This document shows, piece after piece, positions 34,469 to 44,184 of a stretch of 64,000 nt of DNA. The notes beneath the pieces are model-generated. The model did not search any database. It had not been told where the DNA came from and worked only from the letters and a program-made list of their open reading frames with translations. Position 1 is the stretch's first letter. Every line of letters begins with the position of its first letter. Origin of the DNA: Mycobacterium sp. (GTDB lineage: Bacteria; Actinomycetota; Actinomycetes; Mycobacteriales; Mycobacteriaceae); NCBI GenBank assembly GCA_021732005.1, contig JAKFVT010000033.1, positions 62,001-126,000 on the forward strand, written 5' to 3'. Both the position numbers and the translations under genes were made by a program.

Positions 34469-35490
34469 CAGGCGGCCCGACCGCCCCAGCGCACCGCGGC
34501 CGCGCCGGCGAAGTCACCGGCATGGGCGAACGCCGCCATCAACACGGTGTCGCCGGCGGTGATCCGGCCGTCGGTGATCGCCCGGTCGAGATTGATCGGG
34601 ATGCCGGCGCCGAACAGGTTGCCGCACTCGTCAAAGGTGTCGACGTGCCGCTCGACCGGCAGTTCCAGAGCCTCGCGCCAGTTGCGCAGGAACACCCGGT
34701 TGGGTTGGTTGGTGACGAACAGGTCGAGGTCGCGAGATTTCAATCCGATGCGATCGCACACCGCCAGCGCCACCTCGGGTACCTGCCGGTTGCCGCGGGC
34801 CAGCACCTTGGTGATCTTGGATTCGGTGAACCCGATGTACCCCTCGGCCTCCCCTGGCTGCCACCACTTTCGGGGCGGGTCGAACGCGATGGTCATGTCA
34901 CCGGCGAACTCGCCGTAGGTGCGGGTCTCGACATCGAGGATCGGCGATGCATCCGACACCGCGACCAACCCGACGGCCGCGCCGTCCCCGGGCACCGCGG
35001 CCTGGGCCTTGCGGCGCACGGTCGGCTGCTCGAAGACCTGACCCGCCGCGTTCTGCGCGATCGCCACCAGCGCCGTCTGCCCGGCACCGGAGGACAGCAA
35101 CTGCCGTGCCACCTGCAGGCCCAACACGAACGCCGCGCAACCGCCGTTGTGCAGATCGAGCACCCAATTCGGCCGCATCCCAAGCCGATGCGCGATCGCC
35201 CCGCCACCGCCGTAGAACGGCATGTCGGGCATCTGGGTGTGGGTGATCAGGACGTCGGCGCCGGCGATCACGTCCTCACCGTGACGCTCGATCAGCCCGG
35301 CGGCGGCCCGCTCGATCATGTCGGTGGCCGTCTCGTCGGGTGCGATGTGGTGGCGGAACTTCGGCGCCCGGAACATCAGGTTGTTGCGCAGGTCGTCGGA
35401 GTCGGCGAACTGGGCGTAGTAGTCGGCGGAGATGGGTTCCCCCGGCAGATAGCTCGAGACGTCGAGGAGGCTGACGCTGGGATGGCTCAT
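34468..35490 (-). CDS. KAS III (3-oxoacyl-ACP synthase III)-like condensing enzyme
   Basis: This 340-residue thiolase-fold protein has the nucleophile C118 in DLHNGGCAAFVLGLQ. The position of the FabH HQAN motif reads NQPN (N261-N264), so the catalytic His is replaced by Asn. The later GN (N291) is present. This set suggests an acyltransferase or a condensing enzyme of altered chemistry, not a housekeeping FabH. The ATG at 35490 is the natural start; the longer frame upstream overlaps the SRPBCC gene. It lies inside a four-gene operon. Confidence 0.85.
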   Translation of the reverse strand: MSHPSVSLLDVSSYLPGEPISADYYAQFADSDDLRNNLMFRAPKFRHHIAPDETATDMIERAAAGLIERHGEDVIAGADVLITHTQMPDMPFYGGGGAIAHRLGMRPNWVLDLHNGGCAAFVLGLQVARQLLSSGAGQTALVAIAQNAAGQVFEQPTVRRKAQAAVPGDGAAVGLVAVSDASPILDVETRTYGEFAGDMTIAFDPPRKWWQPGEAEGYIGFTESKITKVLARGNRQVPEVALAVCDRIGLKSRDLDLFVTNQPNRVFLRNWREALELPVERHVDTFDECGNLFGAGIPINLDRAITDGRITAGDTVLMAAFAHAGDFAGAAAVRWGGRAA

Positions 35491-35498
35491 GGCGGTGC

Positions 35499-36164
35499 TC
35501 ACTTCATCCAGTCGGGGGTGATCGGCAGGCCGTTGCGGTGCCGGTATTCGGCAATGGCCTTGAGGTTCTGCATCTCCAGGGCATGTCCGGCGCCGAACAT
35601 GTCCCAGAAGTCCCCCACCCACACCGGCCGCTCCGTGGGTGCGGTCTCCGGGTAGGGGTTGTCGTCGTAGAACGGATGGCGGCAATTCGTCCACAGCACA
35701 ACGGAACCGGGCCTGTCGAGCACCGCTTTGGCGTCGACCACCCGCATCAGGTAGATCATCCACAGGTGCTTACCCTGGTCCCACGCGCAGTGGTAATCCA
35801 CGGTGCGCGCCTCCGGGTTCGCCACCGTGCGCGTGTAAATCGAAGTTTGCGAACCCAATCGGTCGTAGGCCAGCCACAGACCCGGCTCGTCGGTGGGCTC
35901 GAATCCGCGCAGGCTGTACGTCCACTCCTCCAGCGAGCGGGTGTCGGACAAGTAGGCGAAGAGCTCGTCCGGCGGGCAGTCGATGTACTCGTTGACAGTG
36001 CAGTACCGGCCGAACACGTCGTCGTGCGGGTAAACGGACCGCATCATCTCCATGATGACCGGGGTGGCCTGCTCTCGCGGGGAGGTCTCGATCCTCGTCA
36101 CTCCCTCGATGGGGTCGACGGATCCGGTGTGGACGACGATGTCGTCAAGCGCGGGCAGCGACAT
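35499..36164 (-). CDS. SRPBCC/START-fold protein (polyketide cyclase-like)
   Basis: This is 221 residues from the ATG at 36164 with a GAGGAG site. The sequence YIDCPPDELFAYLSDTRSLEEWTY and the final long helix fit the START/Bet v 1 fold found in aromatase/cyclases. It overlaps the ThDP enzyme gene by 20 bases and is followed by the KAS III-like gene after nine bases. A role in binding or cyclising the intermediate is inferred from the fold and context. Confidence 0.75.
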   Translation of the reverse strand: MSLPALDDIVVHTGSVDPIEGVTRIETSPREQATPVIMEMMRSVYPHDDVFGRYCTVNEYIDCPPDELFAYLSDTRSLEEWTYSLRGFEPTDEPGLWLAYDRLGSQTSIYTRTVANPEARTVDYHCAWDQGKHLWMIYLMRVVDAKAVLDRPGSVVLWTNCRHPFYDDNPYPETAPTERPVWVGDFWDMFGAGHALEMQNLKAIAEYRHRNGLPITPDWMK

Positions 36165-37851
36165 GGCTCGTGCTCTCCTCTGGTGCAATCGGGTTGTGGG
36201 ACAACGCGGTCAGGAACGGGGCGAACGGCGGGATTTCGTCGGCGGAGCATTCGACGCTCACGACCGACGGTCCGTCACCGGCCAGCGCAGATCCCAGCGC
36301 GGCGCGCAGCTGGCCGGCATCGCCGACATCGACCGAGCGCAGCCCCGGAAACATCGCCGCCAGGCCCGCGCCCAGATTGCTGGTGCGGAACCTGTTGAAG
36401 GTGTACATGTCCCGGTAGTACAGCTGCTCGCGGGTCACGCACATGGCGTGCGCGTTGTTGTTGAACAGTACGAAAGTGATCGGCAGCCGGTACTGCCACG
36501 CGGTGTGCATCTCCATGCCGTGCATGAAGAACGCGCCATCCCCGGCCACCACCACGACCCGGCGGCCACGACCGAAGGCCGCACCGATGGCGGCCCCGAA
36601 GCTGTAGCCCATGCCACCCATACCCAGGGCGACGATGAACCGTCCCGATCTGCGTACCGGCAGGGAGTGAATCGCGGCCGCCCCGGTGTTACCGGCGTCG
36701 ACCACGATGTCGACATCGTCGGGCAGCATGGCGTCGAGCGCGGAAACTGCTTCGCGATAACGGATTCCGCCACCGTCATAGTGCGGCGGGATCAGCTCCT
36801 GGTGACTGACAGCCTCGGGAACGCTGACGCCGTGCGGTCGGCCGCACCCGGACAGCATCATCGCCAGTTGCCCCAGTGACGCCCGCAGATCGTCGGTGCG
36901 GATGTGGGTGCAGGCCAGATACGGCGCGGCCGAGCCCAGCGACATCACCGGCACCGACGCCAACGCGGCGTCCAAACCGCTGCGGGCGGTCACGTTCAAA
37001 CGCGTACCCACAATCAGGCACAGCGCGCTGTCCCGCACCGCCTCGGCGACCCCGGGATGCCCCATCACCCCGGTCACCCCCAGTGACGACGATGATCCCA
37101 GGCCGGGCGAGCCGCTGGCATCCTTGGCATCGGGCACGGTGGCGACCCGGGCGCGCAGCAGGGCGCGCACCCGCTCCAGTTCGGTGCGCGAATCGTCGCG
37201 CGCCACCTGCTCGCCGGCGATGATGGTCACCGATCCGCGGGTACGGCGCAGCGCGCGGGCGATCGGCCACGGATCCCCTACCACCGGCGGCTCGGGCGCC
37301 GACGACAACCGGCTCCGGCGCGGGATCAGCGCCTGCTGAATGTCTTTGGGCAACAACAACACCGCTGGCCCGCCCCGCCAGGCCGCAGCGATCGCCTCCG
37401 GCAGCGCGGTGACGATCTGGTCAGCCGAGGTGACACGGCGGCAATACACCGACACCGTCGAGAACAGCGCGTAAGCATCCAGTGACCCGTCACGGCCGCT
37501 GGTGTCCTGAAAACTGCCGCGCCCGTCCATCACGGTGGGCGGCTGGCCGACCAGCGCCAGCACCGGTACCCGGCTTGCCAACGATTCACCCAGTCCCGGA
37601 ACGAGATTCAGTGATCCCCCGCCGGAGGTCGCCATGACCACCCCCAGACCGCAGCCGGCCCGGCTGTAGCCGTCGGCCATCGCCGCCGCGGAGAATTCAT
37701 GCTTGGCCAGAACGGCGGTGACACGGGAGTGGAAATGCGCCGCGTCGTAGAGATCCTCGATGTTGGCGCCGCCCACCCCGAACATGTGCTCTACGCCGGT
37801 GGCCGCGAGTTGGTCGACGATGTAGTCGACCACGCGTTGTCGCTCGTCCAT
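36145..37851 (-). CDS. Thiamine diphosphate-dependent enzyme (acetolactate synthase/benzaldehyde lyase-like)
   Basis: This 568-residue protein has three domains. The N-terminal PYR domain has E52 (KHEFSAAAMADGYSRAG), the middle domain resembles the FAD/DHS type, and the C-terminal PP domain has the GDGAFFMHGMEM...NNN thiamine-binding motif. Such enzymes join or cleave 2-keto acids and aldehydes. It is the first gene of a four-gene operon and is preceded by a SigL-type promoter at 37885-37912. It is not the housekeeping ilvB, since no small subunit is nearby. Confidence 0.88.
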   Translation of the reverse strand: MDERQRVVDYIVDQLAATGVEHMFGVGGANIEDLYDAAHFHSRVTAVLAKHEFSAAAMADGYSRAGCGLGVVMATSGGGSLNLVPGLGESLASRVPVLALVGQPPTVMDGRGSFQDTSGRDGSLDAYALFSTVSVYCRRVTSADQIVTALPEAIAAAWRGGPAVLLLPKDIQQALIPRRSRLSSAPEPPVVGDPWPIARALRRTRGSVTIIAGEQVARDDSRTELERVRALLRARVATVPDAKDASGSPGLGSSSSLGVTGVMGHPGVAEAVRDSALCLIVGTRLNVTARSGLDAALASVPVMSLGSAAPYLACTHIRTDDLRASLGQLAMMLSGCGRPHGVSVPEAVSHQELIPPHYDGGGIRYREAVSALDAMLPDDVDIVVDAGNTGAAAIHSLPVRRSGRFIVALGMGGMGYSFGAAIGAAFGRGRRVVVVAGDGAFFMHGMEMHTAWQYRLPITFVLFNNNAHAMCVTREQLYYRDMYTFNRFRTSNLGAGLAAMFPGLRSVDVGDAGQLRAALGSALAGDGPSVVSVECSADEIPPFAPFLTALSHNPIAPEESTSHVAARA

Positions 37852-37884
37852 CTCAGATCACCCATCCTCCCCAACCCTGACAAT

Positions 37885-37912
37885 GACACGAGGGCTAGGT
37901 GGGTTCGGTTCA
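37885..37912 (-). promoter_or_regulatory. SigL-type promoter of the ThDP/KAS III operon
   Basis: On the minus strand TGAACC (37912-37907) and CGTGTC (37890-37885) are separated by 16 bases. The published SigL consensus, as I recall it, is TGAACC with CGTgt about 16-18 bases on. The sigL gene itself has the same pair with the same spacing at 39229-39256. Confidence 0.75.
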
Positions 37913-37960
37913 CCCAGACAAGGACTAATCGATCGAAAAGTGCTTGTAGAGAATGCTTTT

Positions 37961-37980
37961 GACTGATCGACAGATCAGTC
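37961..37980. terminator. GACTGATC hairpin at the rslA stop
   Basis: GACTGATC-GACA-GATCAGTC is a perfect 8-4-8 inverted repeat overlapping the rslA stop codon. It could terminate sigL-rslA transcription or be an operator upstream of the ThDP operon. There is no T run on the rslA strand. Confidence 0.45.
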
Positions 37981-38698
37981 AGGACGACAGACTGCGCTGC
38001 AGCAACACGTCGCCGGTCTCGGCCTTGACGACCTGGACTGCGGCGATCTTCTCCATCGGCATCGAGGTGCTGCCGGTCGGCGAGGCCGATTCCCCTTCGC
38101 GCGCCATCCACGTCGCCAGCTGGACCCGGCTGCCGTCACGACCGACGGCATACATCGCGAGCTTGTCCGCGTCCTCGGTCGCGTCGGCGCCGATCTCCTG
38201 GTGGTAGGTGCAGGTCATCTCGATGTGGGTGCCCCACCCCATCGGAGTGACCTGGATCGTCGCCTCGAACGACGACGGCATCACCGGTGTCATGCTGACG
38301 GTCTCGGCCGACACCTGCGGGGCGGGGGTGTGCGCGCTGAACGGTGCGGGCTTGATCGCGACGAACACGCCAACGGCCAGCACCGCGGCGGCCGCGGCGG
38401 CCACCGACCAGGTGATCCACCGTCCCCGGCGGCGACGCCTGCGCACCTCGAAGAGCACGCCGTCGAGCAGCTGCGGGCGCAACGGCGGCGGTTCCATCCC
38501 GCCGGTGTCGATCGCGGTCACCTCGTCAGGGGTGAGCATGGCCAGCAAGGCGGGCATACCGCTGAGCTCGCCGACCGAGGAGCGGCAGGGCACGCATCCG
38601 CTGAGGTGCGCTTCGTACTCGCGGCGTTCGGTGCTCGACAGCGAACCCAGCACGTAGGCGGCGTCCCATGTCTCGTAGGGATCGTGCGGTTCCTTCAC
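37979..38698 (-). CDS. rslA: Anti-sigma-L factor RslA
   Basis: This is 239 residues from a GTG at 38698 overlapping the sigL stop (GTGA). The N-terminal ZAS domain has H31-x3-C35-x2-C38 (HLSGCVPC). A basic stretch RRRRRR precedes one transmembrane helix at about residue 95-115, then an extracytosolic RskA-type domain. It holds SigL at the membrane until released by oxidation or proteolysis. Position next to sigL matches Rv0736. Confidence 0.94.
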   Translation of the reverse strand: MKEPHDPYETWDAAYVLGSLSSTERREYEAHLSGCVPCRSSVGELSGMPALLAMLTPDEVTAIDTGGMEPPPLRPQLLDGVLFEVRRRRRRGRWITWSVAAAAAAVLAVGVFVAIKPAPFSAHTPAPQVSAETVSMTPVMPSSFEATIQVTPMGWGTHIEMTCTYHQEIGADATEDADKLAMYAVGRDGSRVQLATWMAREGESASPTGSTSMPMEKIAAVQVVKAETGDVLLQRSLSS

Positions 38699-39210
38699 CG
38701 GGTCACCCCCATCTCCTGCAACGTCAGCCGAAGCGCGCGCACCGCGTAGTGCAGCCTCGACTTCACCGTCCCCTCGGCGATCTGAAGGTCGGCCGCGATC
38801 TGCGCTGTGGTCCAGCCAAGATAGTAGGAACGGCGGACCACGGCGCGGTGATCGGGCGACAGTTGCGCCAGCGCATCCCCGATCAGCAGCCGATCGAGCG
38901 CGCTGTTGACCTCGTCGGGCCCCGCGGGCTCCGGCGCCCCCTCGGTGTTCAGCGAGTCGGTCTCCCGGCGGAACCGGGCGCTGCGACGTTCGTCGATGAT
39001 CATGTTGCGGGCCACCGTGAACAGCCACGCCCGGGCGGAACGCTCGGCGTCGCCTGCGACCTCCGGATGCTGCCAGGCCCGCAGCAGGGTCTCCTGGACC
39101 ACGTCCTCCGCGCGTGCCGGATCGCCGGTCAGCCGCAGCGCATAGCGCCACAGTGCGGCCGCGTGCTCCTCGTAGAGCACCCGAACCAACGCCGCCTCCG
39201 GGTCGTCCAT
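38695..39210 (-). CDS. sigL: ECF sigma factor SigL
   Basis: This is 171 residues from the ATG at 39210 with GGGAGG upstream. The sigma region 2 has YALRLTGDPARAEDVVQETLLRAW and ARAWLFTVARNMIIDERR. The region 4 HTH has LSPDHRAVVRRSYYLGWTTAQIAADLQIAEGTVKSRLHYA. It is followed by its anti-sigma factor. It carries its own SigL-type promoter, as in M. tuberculosis, where SigL is known to control polyketide-related and secreted-protein genes. Confidence 0.94.
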   Translation of the reverse strand: MDDPEAALVRVLYEEHAAALWRYALRLTGDPARAEDVVQETLLRAWQHPEVAGDAERSARAWLFTVARNMIIDERRSARFRRETDSLNTEGAPEPAGPDEVNSALDRLLIGDALAQLSPDHRAVVRRSYYLGWTTAQIAADLQIAEGTVKSRLHYAVRALRLTLQEMGVTR

Positions 39211-39228
39211 GGTCAACCTCCCGGCTGA

Positions 39229-39256
39229 TACACGTAACCGGTGGGTGTTTGGTTCA
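39229..39256 (-). promoter_or_regulatory. SigL-type autoregulatory promoter of sigL
   Basis: On the minus strand TGAACC (39256-39251) is followed after 16 bases by CGTGTA (39234-39229), about 19 bases before the sigL start. It is essentially identical in form to the promoter at 37885-37912. Confidence 0.78.
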
Positions 39257-39351
39257 CAGTGTGCGCTCGGCGCCGGCCGTCCAGCCGCGAAATCGACCTC
39301 AGGGTCGTGATCCGGGGCGATCAACAGCCATGGTGGCGGTCTCGGCGCAGA

Positions 39352-40149
39352 TCACACAGTGAGGATGCGCGGGCCGTCGTCGGTGACGGCGACGGTGTGT
39401 TCCCAGTGCGCGGCGCGGGACCCGTCAGCGGTGACGACGGTCCACTCGTCGGCCAGGATCCGGGTCTTGGTGGTGCCCAGGGTCAGCATCGGTTCGATCG
39501 CCAGCACCGATCCGACGATCAGCGTGGGGCCGCGGCCGGGTTCGCCCTCGTTGGGCAGGAACGGGTCCATGTGCATGGCCCGACCGATGCCGTGCCCGCC
39601 GTAACCGGCGACGATGCCAAACCGGCGCCCGTAGGTCTGTTCGGCGGCGCGGGTGCCGGTCTCGATGGCATGCGACACGTCCGTGAGCCGATTACCCGGG
39701 ATCATCGCCGCGATACCCGCTTCCATCGACTGCTTCGTCGCCGCCGACAGCGCCTCGTCCACCGCGATCAACGTGCCGATCCCGAACGTGACCGCGGCAT
39801 CGCCGTGCCAGCCGTCGATGATCGCACCGCAGTCGATCGACACCAGATCGCCGTCGGCGAGCTTCTCCTCCGGCATCGGGATGCCATGCACCACACGGTC
39901 ATTGACCGACGAGCAGATGCTCGCCGGATAGCCGTGATAGCCGAGGAAAGACGGAGTGCCGTTGGCCTGGCGGATCACCGACTCAGCGACGTCGTCGAGG
40001 TCCTTGGTCGAGACACCGGGTGCGGCGGCCGCCTGGACGGCGCGCAACGCTGCCGCCACCACAGCGCCGGCAGCGGCCATCGCATCCAACTCCCCCGGCG
40101 TGCGGGCGGGAACGGTTTTGCGATTGCGCAACCCGGGCAGTGAAACCAT
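39352..40149 (-). CDS. map: Methionine aminopeptidase type I
   Basis: This 265-residue protein has the pita-bread fold ligands: Asp in [16 protein letters not shown], His in GGHGIG, Glu in AIEPML and in HWEHTVAV. It removes the initiator Met. It follows adk by six bases, the order secY-adk-map typical of actinobacteria. It matches MapA (Rv0734) in size. Confidence 0.95.
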   Translation of the reverse strand: MVSLPGLRNRKTVPARTPGELDAMAAAGAVVAAALRAVQAAAAPGVSTKDLDDVAESVIRQANGTPSFLGYHGYPASICSSVNDRVVHGIPMPEEKLADGDLVSIDCGAIIDGWHGDAAVTFGIGTLIAVDEALSAATKQSMEAGIAAMIPGNRLTDVSHAIETGTRAAEQTYGRRFGIVAGYGGHGIGRAMHMDPFLPNEGEPGRGPTLIVGSVLAIEPMLTLGTTKTRILADEWTVVTADGSRAAHWEHTVAVTDDGPRILTV

Positions 40150-40155
40150 CGAAAC

Positions 40156-40701
40156 TCAGCGACCGAGTGCGTGCAGCGCCCGGGCGAACACCTCATCGAG
40201 GCTGCCGACGGCGTCGACGGTCTTGAGCTCGTCCTGGTAGTAGTCGAGCAGCGGCGCGGTCTCGTCGCGGTACACCTTGAACCGGTTGCGGATGACGTCC
40301 TCGGTGTCGTCGGCGCGGCCACGGCCCTTGAGCCGCTCGACCAGCTCGTCCTCGGGCACCCGGAACTCGAGCACGGCGTCGAGCAACAAGTCGCGCTTGG
40401 CCAGCATCTGCTTGAGCGCTTCGGCTTGCTCGACCGAGCGGGGGAAGCCGTCGAGGATGAAGCCGCCGGCCACATCCGCGTCGCCCAGCCGGTCGTCGAC
40501 CAGCGCGTTGGTCAGCGTGGCCGGAACCAGGTCACCGGCGTCGAGGTACTTCTTGGCCTCCAGCCCCAGTTCGGTGCTGGTGCTGATGTTGTGCCGGAAC
40601 AGGTCACCGGTGGAGATCTGCGGTACCCCGAGCTTGTCCGCCAGCTTGACCGCCTGAGTTCCTTTACCCGCGCCCGGCGGTCCCAACAGAACGATTCTCA
40701 C
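40156..40701 (-). CDS. adk: Adenylate kinase
   Basis: This 181-residue protein has the P-loop [10 protein letters not shown], the AMP-binding TGDLFRHN, and [11 protein letters not shown]. It lacks the long zinc LID, as other actinobacterial enzymes do. It interconverts ATP plus AMP and ADP. The start overlaps secY by four bases, so it is co-translated with it. Confidence 0.97.
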   Translation of the reverse strand: MRIVLLGPPGAGKGTQAVKLADKLGVPQISTGDLFRHNISTSTELGLEAKKYLDAGDLVPATLTNALVDDRLGDADVAGGFILDGFPRSVEQAEALKQMLAKRDLLLDAVLEFRVPEDELVERLKGRGRADDTEDVIRNRFKVYRDETAPLLDYYQDELKTVDAVGSLDEVFARALHALGR

Positions 40702-42023
40702 TTCAGGAACCCTTCGTAGTTGCGCTGCATGAGCTGGCTCTCGATCTGTTTGACCGTATCCAAACCGACACCGATCATGATCAGAACCGCGGTACCGCCG
40801 AACGGCAGGTTCTGGACGCCGCCGCTATTGCCCATCTGCAGGAAGACGTTCGGCAGCACAGCGATCACACCCAGGTAGATCGAGCCGGGCAGGGTGATCC
40901 TGTTCAGCACGTACCGCAGGTAGTCAGCGGTGGGCTTGCCTGGTCGGATGCCGGGGATGAAGCCGCCGAACTTCTTCATCTCGTCGGCACGTTCGTCAGG
41001 GTTGAACGTGATCGAGACATAGAAGTAGGTGAAGAAGATGATCAGCCCGAAGTAGATGCCGATGTAGACCGGATCAGCGGGGTTGGTCAGATAGTTGGCG
41101 ACGAACCGGTCCCACCAGCCGTTGCTCGGGGTGGTGCGCCCGCTCTGGATCAGCTGAGTGATCAGGTGCGGGATGTAGATCAGCGACGACGCGAAGATGA
41201 CCGGGATGACGCCGGCCTGGTTGACCTTCAGCGGCAGATAGGTCGACGTGCCGCCGTACATCCGCCGGCCCACCATGCGCTTGGCGTACTGCACCGGGAT
41301 GCGGCGCTGGCCCTGCTCGACGAACACGACGCCGATGATGATCAGCAGAGCCGCCCCACAGACCGCGGCGAAGATCAGGCCGCCACGGCTGTCCAGGATG
41401 CTCTTGCCCTCAGCAGGGATGCGGGCCGCGATACCGGCGAAGATCAGCAGCGACATGCCGTTGCCGACGCCCCGCTCGGTGACCAGTTCGCCCATCCACA
41501 TGACCAGCGCGGCGCCCGCGGTCATCACCAGGACGATGATGACCAGCGAGAAGATGCTCTGGCTCTGCAGGATGTCCAGGGTGCAGCCCTGCAGCAGTCC
41601 GCCATTGGCGGCCAGTGCCACGATGCTGGTGGCCTGCAGGATGGCCAGCGCGATCGCCAGGTAGCGCGTGTACTGGGTCATCTTGGCCTGGCCGGCCTGA
41701 CCCTCCTTGCGCAGCTGTTCGAAACGCGGGATGACCACCGTGAGCAGCTGCACGATGATGCTGGCGGTGATGTAGGGCATGACGCCCACCGCGAACACCG
41801 TCAGCTGCAGCAGCGCGCCGCCGGAGAACAGGTTGATCAACGAATAGATCTGTCCTCCGGCACCACCGCTCACCTGCTCGATGCACTGGTGGACATTCTT
41901 GTAGTTGACCCCGGGGGACGGCAGCGACGCGCCGAGCCGGTACAGGATCACTACACCCAACGTGAACAGGATCTTTCGCCTCAGGTCGGCCGTCCTGAGC
42001 GAAGAGATAAAAGCCGAGAGCAC
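40698..42023 (-). CDS. secY: Preprotein translocase subunit SecY
   Basis: This 441-residue protein has ten transmembrane helices and shows the SecY signatures: [20 protein letters not shown] in helix 1, the plug region, [11 protein letters not shown] and [25 protein letters not shown]. It forms the protein-conducting channel with SecE and SecG. It is first in the secY-adk-map transcript here and is separated from rplO by the sppA/methyltransferase region. Confidence 0.97.
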   Translation of the reverse strand: MLSAFISSLRTADLRRKILFTLGVVILYRLGASLPSPGVNYKNVHQCIEQVSGGAGGQIYSLINLFSGGALLQLTVFAVGVMPYITASIIVQLLTVVIPRFEQLRKEGQAGQAKMTQYTRYLAIALAILQATSIVALAANGGLLQGCTLDILQSQSIFSLVIIVLVMTAGAALVMWMGELVTERGVGNGMSLLIFAGIAARIPAEGKSILDSRGGLIFAAVCGAALLIIIGVVFVEQGQRRIPVQYAKRMVGRRMYGGTSTYLPLKVNQAGVIPVIFASSLIYIPHLITQLIQSGRTTPSNGWWDRFVANYLTNPADPVYIGIYFGLIIFFTYFYVSITFNPDERADEMKKFGGFIPGIRPGKPTADYLRYVLNRITLPGSIYLGVIAVLPNVFLQMGNSGGVQNLPFGGTAVLIMIGVGLDTVKQIESQLMQRNYEGFLK

Positions 42024-42357
42024 TCTTCCTCCTGGGCAGCCGGACGTGAGTCACAGCGTGCCAATGGGGCTGGCCTGGCCAGCGTTCGGGTAATCCTGCC
42101 TTGCGCCGATCGCCGCCAGGATTTCCGCCCGCGGCACCGCTCGCTCAAACAGTCTACGAGAGTAACAGTTGGCCCAGGCAGGGCGGGAATCCGCGGATCG
42201 CGTTCCGGCGGGCAGGAGCGAAGCGACCCGGGGATCAGCACCGGCGGGCAGGAGCGAAGGGGCCCAGTGCGCGCTCAGGAATCGCACAGCGGGAACAACG
42301 TACAGTCGATAGTGGTTAACTCAGCTAAGTATAAATGGCAGCAGTGAGGGTCAAACG
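42024..42357. other. 334-bp divergent region between secY and the methyltransferase array
   Basis: It contains a direct repeat CCGGCGGGCAGGAGCGAAG at about 42207-42225 and again at about 42241-42259, and a TATAAA box at 42330-42335 about 23 bases before the first methyltransferase start. No other gene is seen. Confidence 0.55.
42207..42260. repeat. Tandem-style repeat of a 19-bp GC-rich unit
   Basis: CCGGCGGGCAGGAGCGAAG is present twice with a period of about 34 bases (second copy differs only after the unit). It lies between secY and the methyltransferases and may be a short interspersed element. Confidence 0.5.
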
Positions 42358-43278
42358 ATGACGCGTACCGACAACGACACCTGGGACCTGGCCTCCAGCG
42401 TGGGAGCCACCGCGACTCTGGTCGCCGCCGCCCGGGCCGCGGCGAGCCGCGAACACGACCCCCTGATCGACGACCCCTTCGCCGAACCCCTGGTGCGCGC
42501 CGTCGGTGTCGACTTCTTCACCAAGATGGCCGCCGGCGCCCTGGCCACCCCGGACGACCAGAGCGCCATGGGCGTGACCCGGATGACCGACAACATGGCA
42601 GTGCGCACGAAATTCTTCGACGAGTTCTTCTTGGCCGCCGCTGACGCCGGTGTCCGACAGGTCGTGATCCTCGCCTCCGGCCTCGACTCGCGTGCCTACC
42701 GCCTGGACTGGCCGGCCGGCATGGTCGTCTACGAGATCGACCAGCCCGACGTCATCGCATTCAAGACCCAGACGTTGGCCGAGCAGGGCGCCACACCGAC
42801 GTGTGACCGCAGGCCGGTGGCGATGGATCTGCGCAACGACTGGGCCACCGCGCTACGCGAGGCCGGCTTCGACCCGCAGGCGCCCACCGCGTGGAGCGCC
42901 GAAGGTCTGCTGGGCTACCTGCCGCCGGACGCGCAGGACCGTCTGCTGGACACCGTCACCGAACTGTCCGCTCCCGGGAGCCGGGTGGCCATCGACACCG
43001 CGCCGCCGTCGAATCCCGAGGAACAGGAAGAGTCGCGCGAAAAGATGGAGACCATCTCGCAGCACTGGCGCGACAACGGCTTCGACCTCGACTTCGGCTC
43101 GCTGGTGTATCTGGGTGAGCGCAACGAGGCCAGCGTTTACCTGACCGACCACGGTTGGCAGGTCGACCGCTCTCCGGTCAACGATCTGCTTGCCGCCGGC
43201 AGCCGCGGCACCTTCGACGACGACGAGCCGATGGGCAAGCTCTACTACCTCAGCGCCATCTACGGCGGCGTCCGATGA
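42358..43278 (+). CDS. SAM-dependent methyltransferase, LCM-like (copy 1)
   Basis: This is a 306-residue member of the leucine carboxyl methyltransferase-like family common in mycobacteria. Hallmarks are [53 protein letters not shown] and [18 protein letters not shown]. The family O-methylates carboxyl or hydroxyl groups; substrates in mycobacteria are unknown. It is first of four coupled copies. Confidence 0.9.
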   Translation: MTRTDNDTWDLASSVGATATLVAAARAAASREHDPLIDDPFAEPLVRAVGVDFFTKMAAGALATPDDQSAMGVTRMTDNMAVRTKFFDEFFLAAADAGVRQVVILASGLDSRAYRLDWPAGMVVYEIDQPDVIAFKTQTLAEQGATPTCDRRPVAMDLRNDWATALREAGFDPQAPTAWSAEGLLGYLPPDAQDRLLDTVTELSAPGSRVAIDTAPPSNPEEQEESREKMETISQHWRDNGFDLDFGSLVYLGERNEASVYLTDHGWQVDRSPVNDLLAAGSRGTFDDDEPMGKLYYLSAIYGGVR

Positions 43279-44180
43279 GCCGCAGCGACTCCGACTCCTG
43301 GGACCTGGCGACCAGCGTCGGCACCACTGCCACCATGGTGGCCGCCGCCCGTGGGGTGGCCAGCCGCGAAGAGAACGCATTGATAAACGATCCGTTCGCC
43401 GCTCCTCTGGTTCGTGCCGTCGGGATCGACGTCTTCACCAAGATGGTCGACGGCGACATCGACATGGCAGCCATGGACAGTGCCGAGACCGCCCGGGTGA
43501 TGACAGATGTGATGGCGGTGCGGACCCGCTTCTTCGACGACTTCTTCCTGACCGCGGCCGCCGCCGGAGTGCGGCAGGCGGTCATCCTGGCCTCCGGCCT
43601 GGACTCCCGGTCGTACCGGCTGGACTGGCCGGCGGGCACCGTGGTCTACGAGATCGACCAGCCCCAGGTCATCGACTTCAAGACCGAGACGCTGGCCGCG
43701 CTCGGCGCCTCCCCCACCGCGGATCTCCGCACGGTCAGCGTCGACCTGCGCGACGATTGGCCGGCAGCGCTGCGGGCCAATGGTTTCGACGCCACCTTGC
43801 CGACCGCCTGGAGCGCCGAAGGCCTGCTCGTCTATCTGCCGCCGGAGGCCCAGGACCGGTTGTTCGACAACATCACCGCGTTGTCCGCGCCCGGCAGCCG
43901 GATCGCCACCGAATATCACCCGGACGGCGGCCGCGGTCTGGCCGACCGTTCCAAGGCGATCAGCGACCAATGGCGCGAACGAGGGCTGGACATCAACATG
44001 TCCGACCTGTTCTACGACGGGGAACGCAACCCCGTCATCGGCTACCTCGAACAGCAGGGCTGGCAGGTCGGCTCCCAAGCGCGCGCCGACCTGTTCGCCG
44101 CGTATGGACGGCCCTTCCCCGAGACCACCCTGACCGAATCCCTGCGGAACTCCTTGTCCGTCACCGCAATCCGGAAGTAA
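43275..44180 (+). CDS. SAM-dependent methyltransferase, LCM-like (copy 2)
   Basis: This is 301 residues from the ATG at 43275, overlapping the previous stop as ATGA. It keeps [44 protein letters not shown] and [15 protein letters not shown]. It is a recent paralogue of its neighbours. Confidence 0.9.
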   Translation: MSRSDSDSWDLATSVGTTATMVAAARGVASREENALINDPFAAPLVRAVGIDVFTKMVDGDIDMAAMDSAETARVMTDVMAVRTRFFDDFFLTAAAAGVRQAVILASGLDSRSYRLDWPAGTVVYEIDQPQVIDFKTETLAALGASPTADLRTVSVDLRDDWPAALRANGFDATLPTAWSAEGLLVYLPPEAQDRLFDNITALSAPGSRIATEYHPDGGRGLADRSKAISDQWRERGLDINMSDLFYDGERNPVIGYLEQQGWQVGSQARADLFAAYGRPFPETTLTESLRNSLSVTAIRK

Positions 44181-44184
44181 CACC

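Noticed and set aside
41166..42347. A 393-residue plus-strand reading antisense to secY
   Set aside because: It is Asp/Gln/His/Arg-rich without a recognisable fold and lies over the conserved secY gene.
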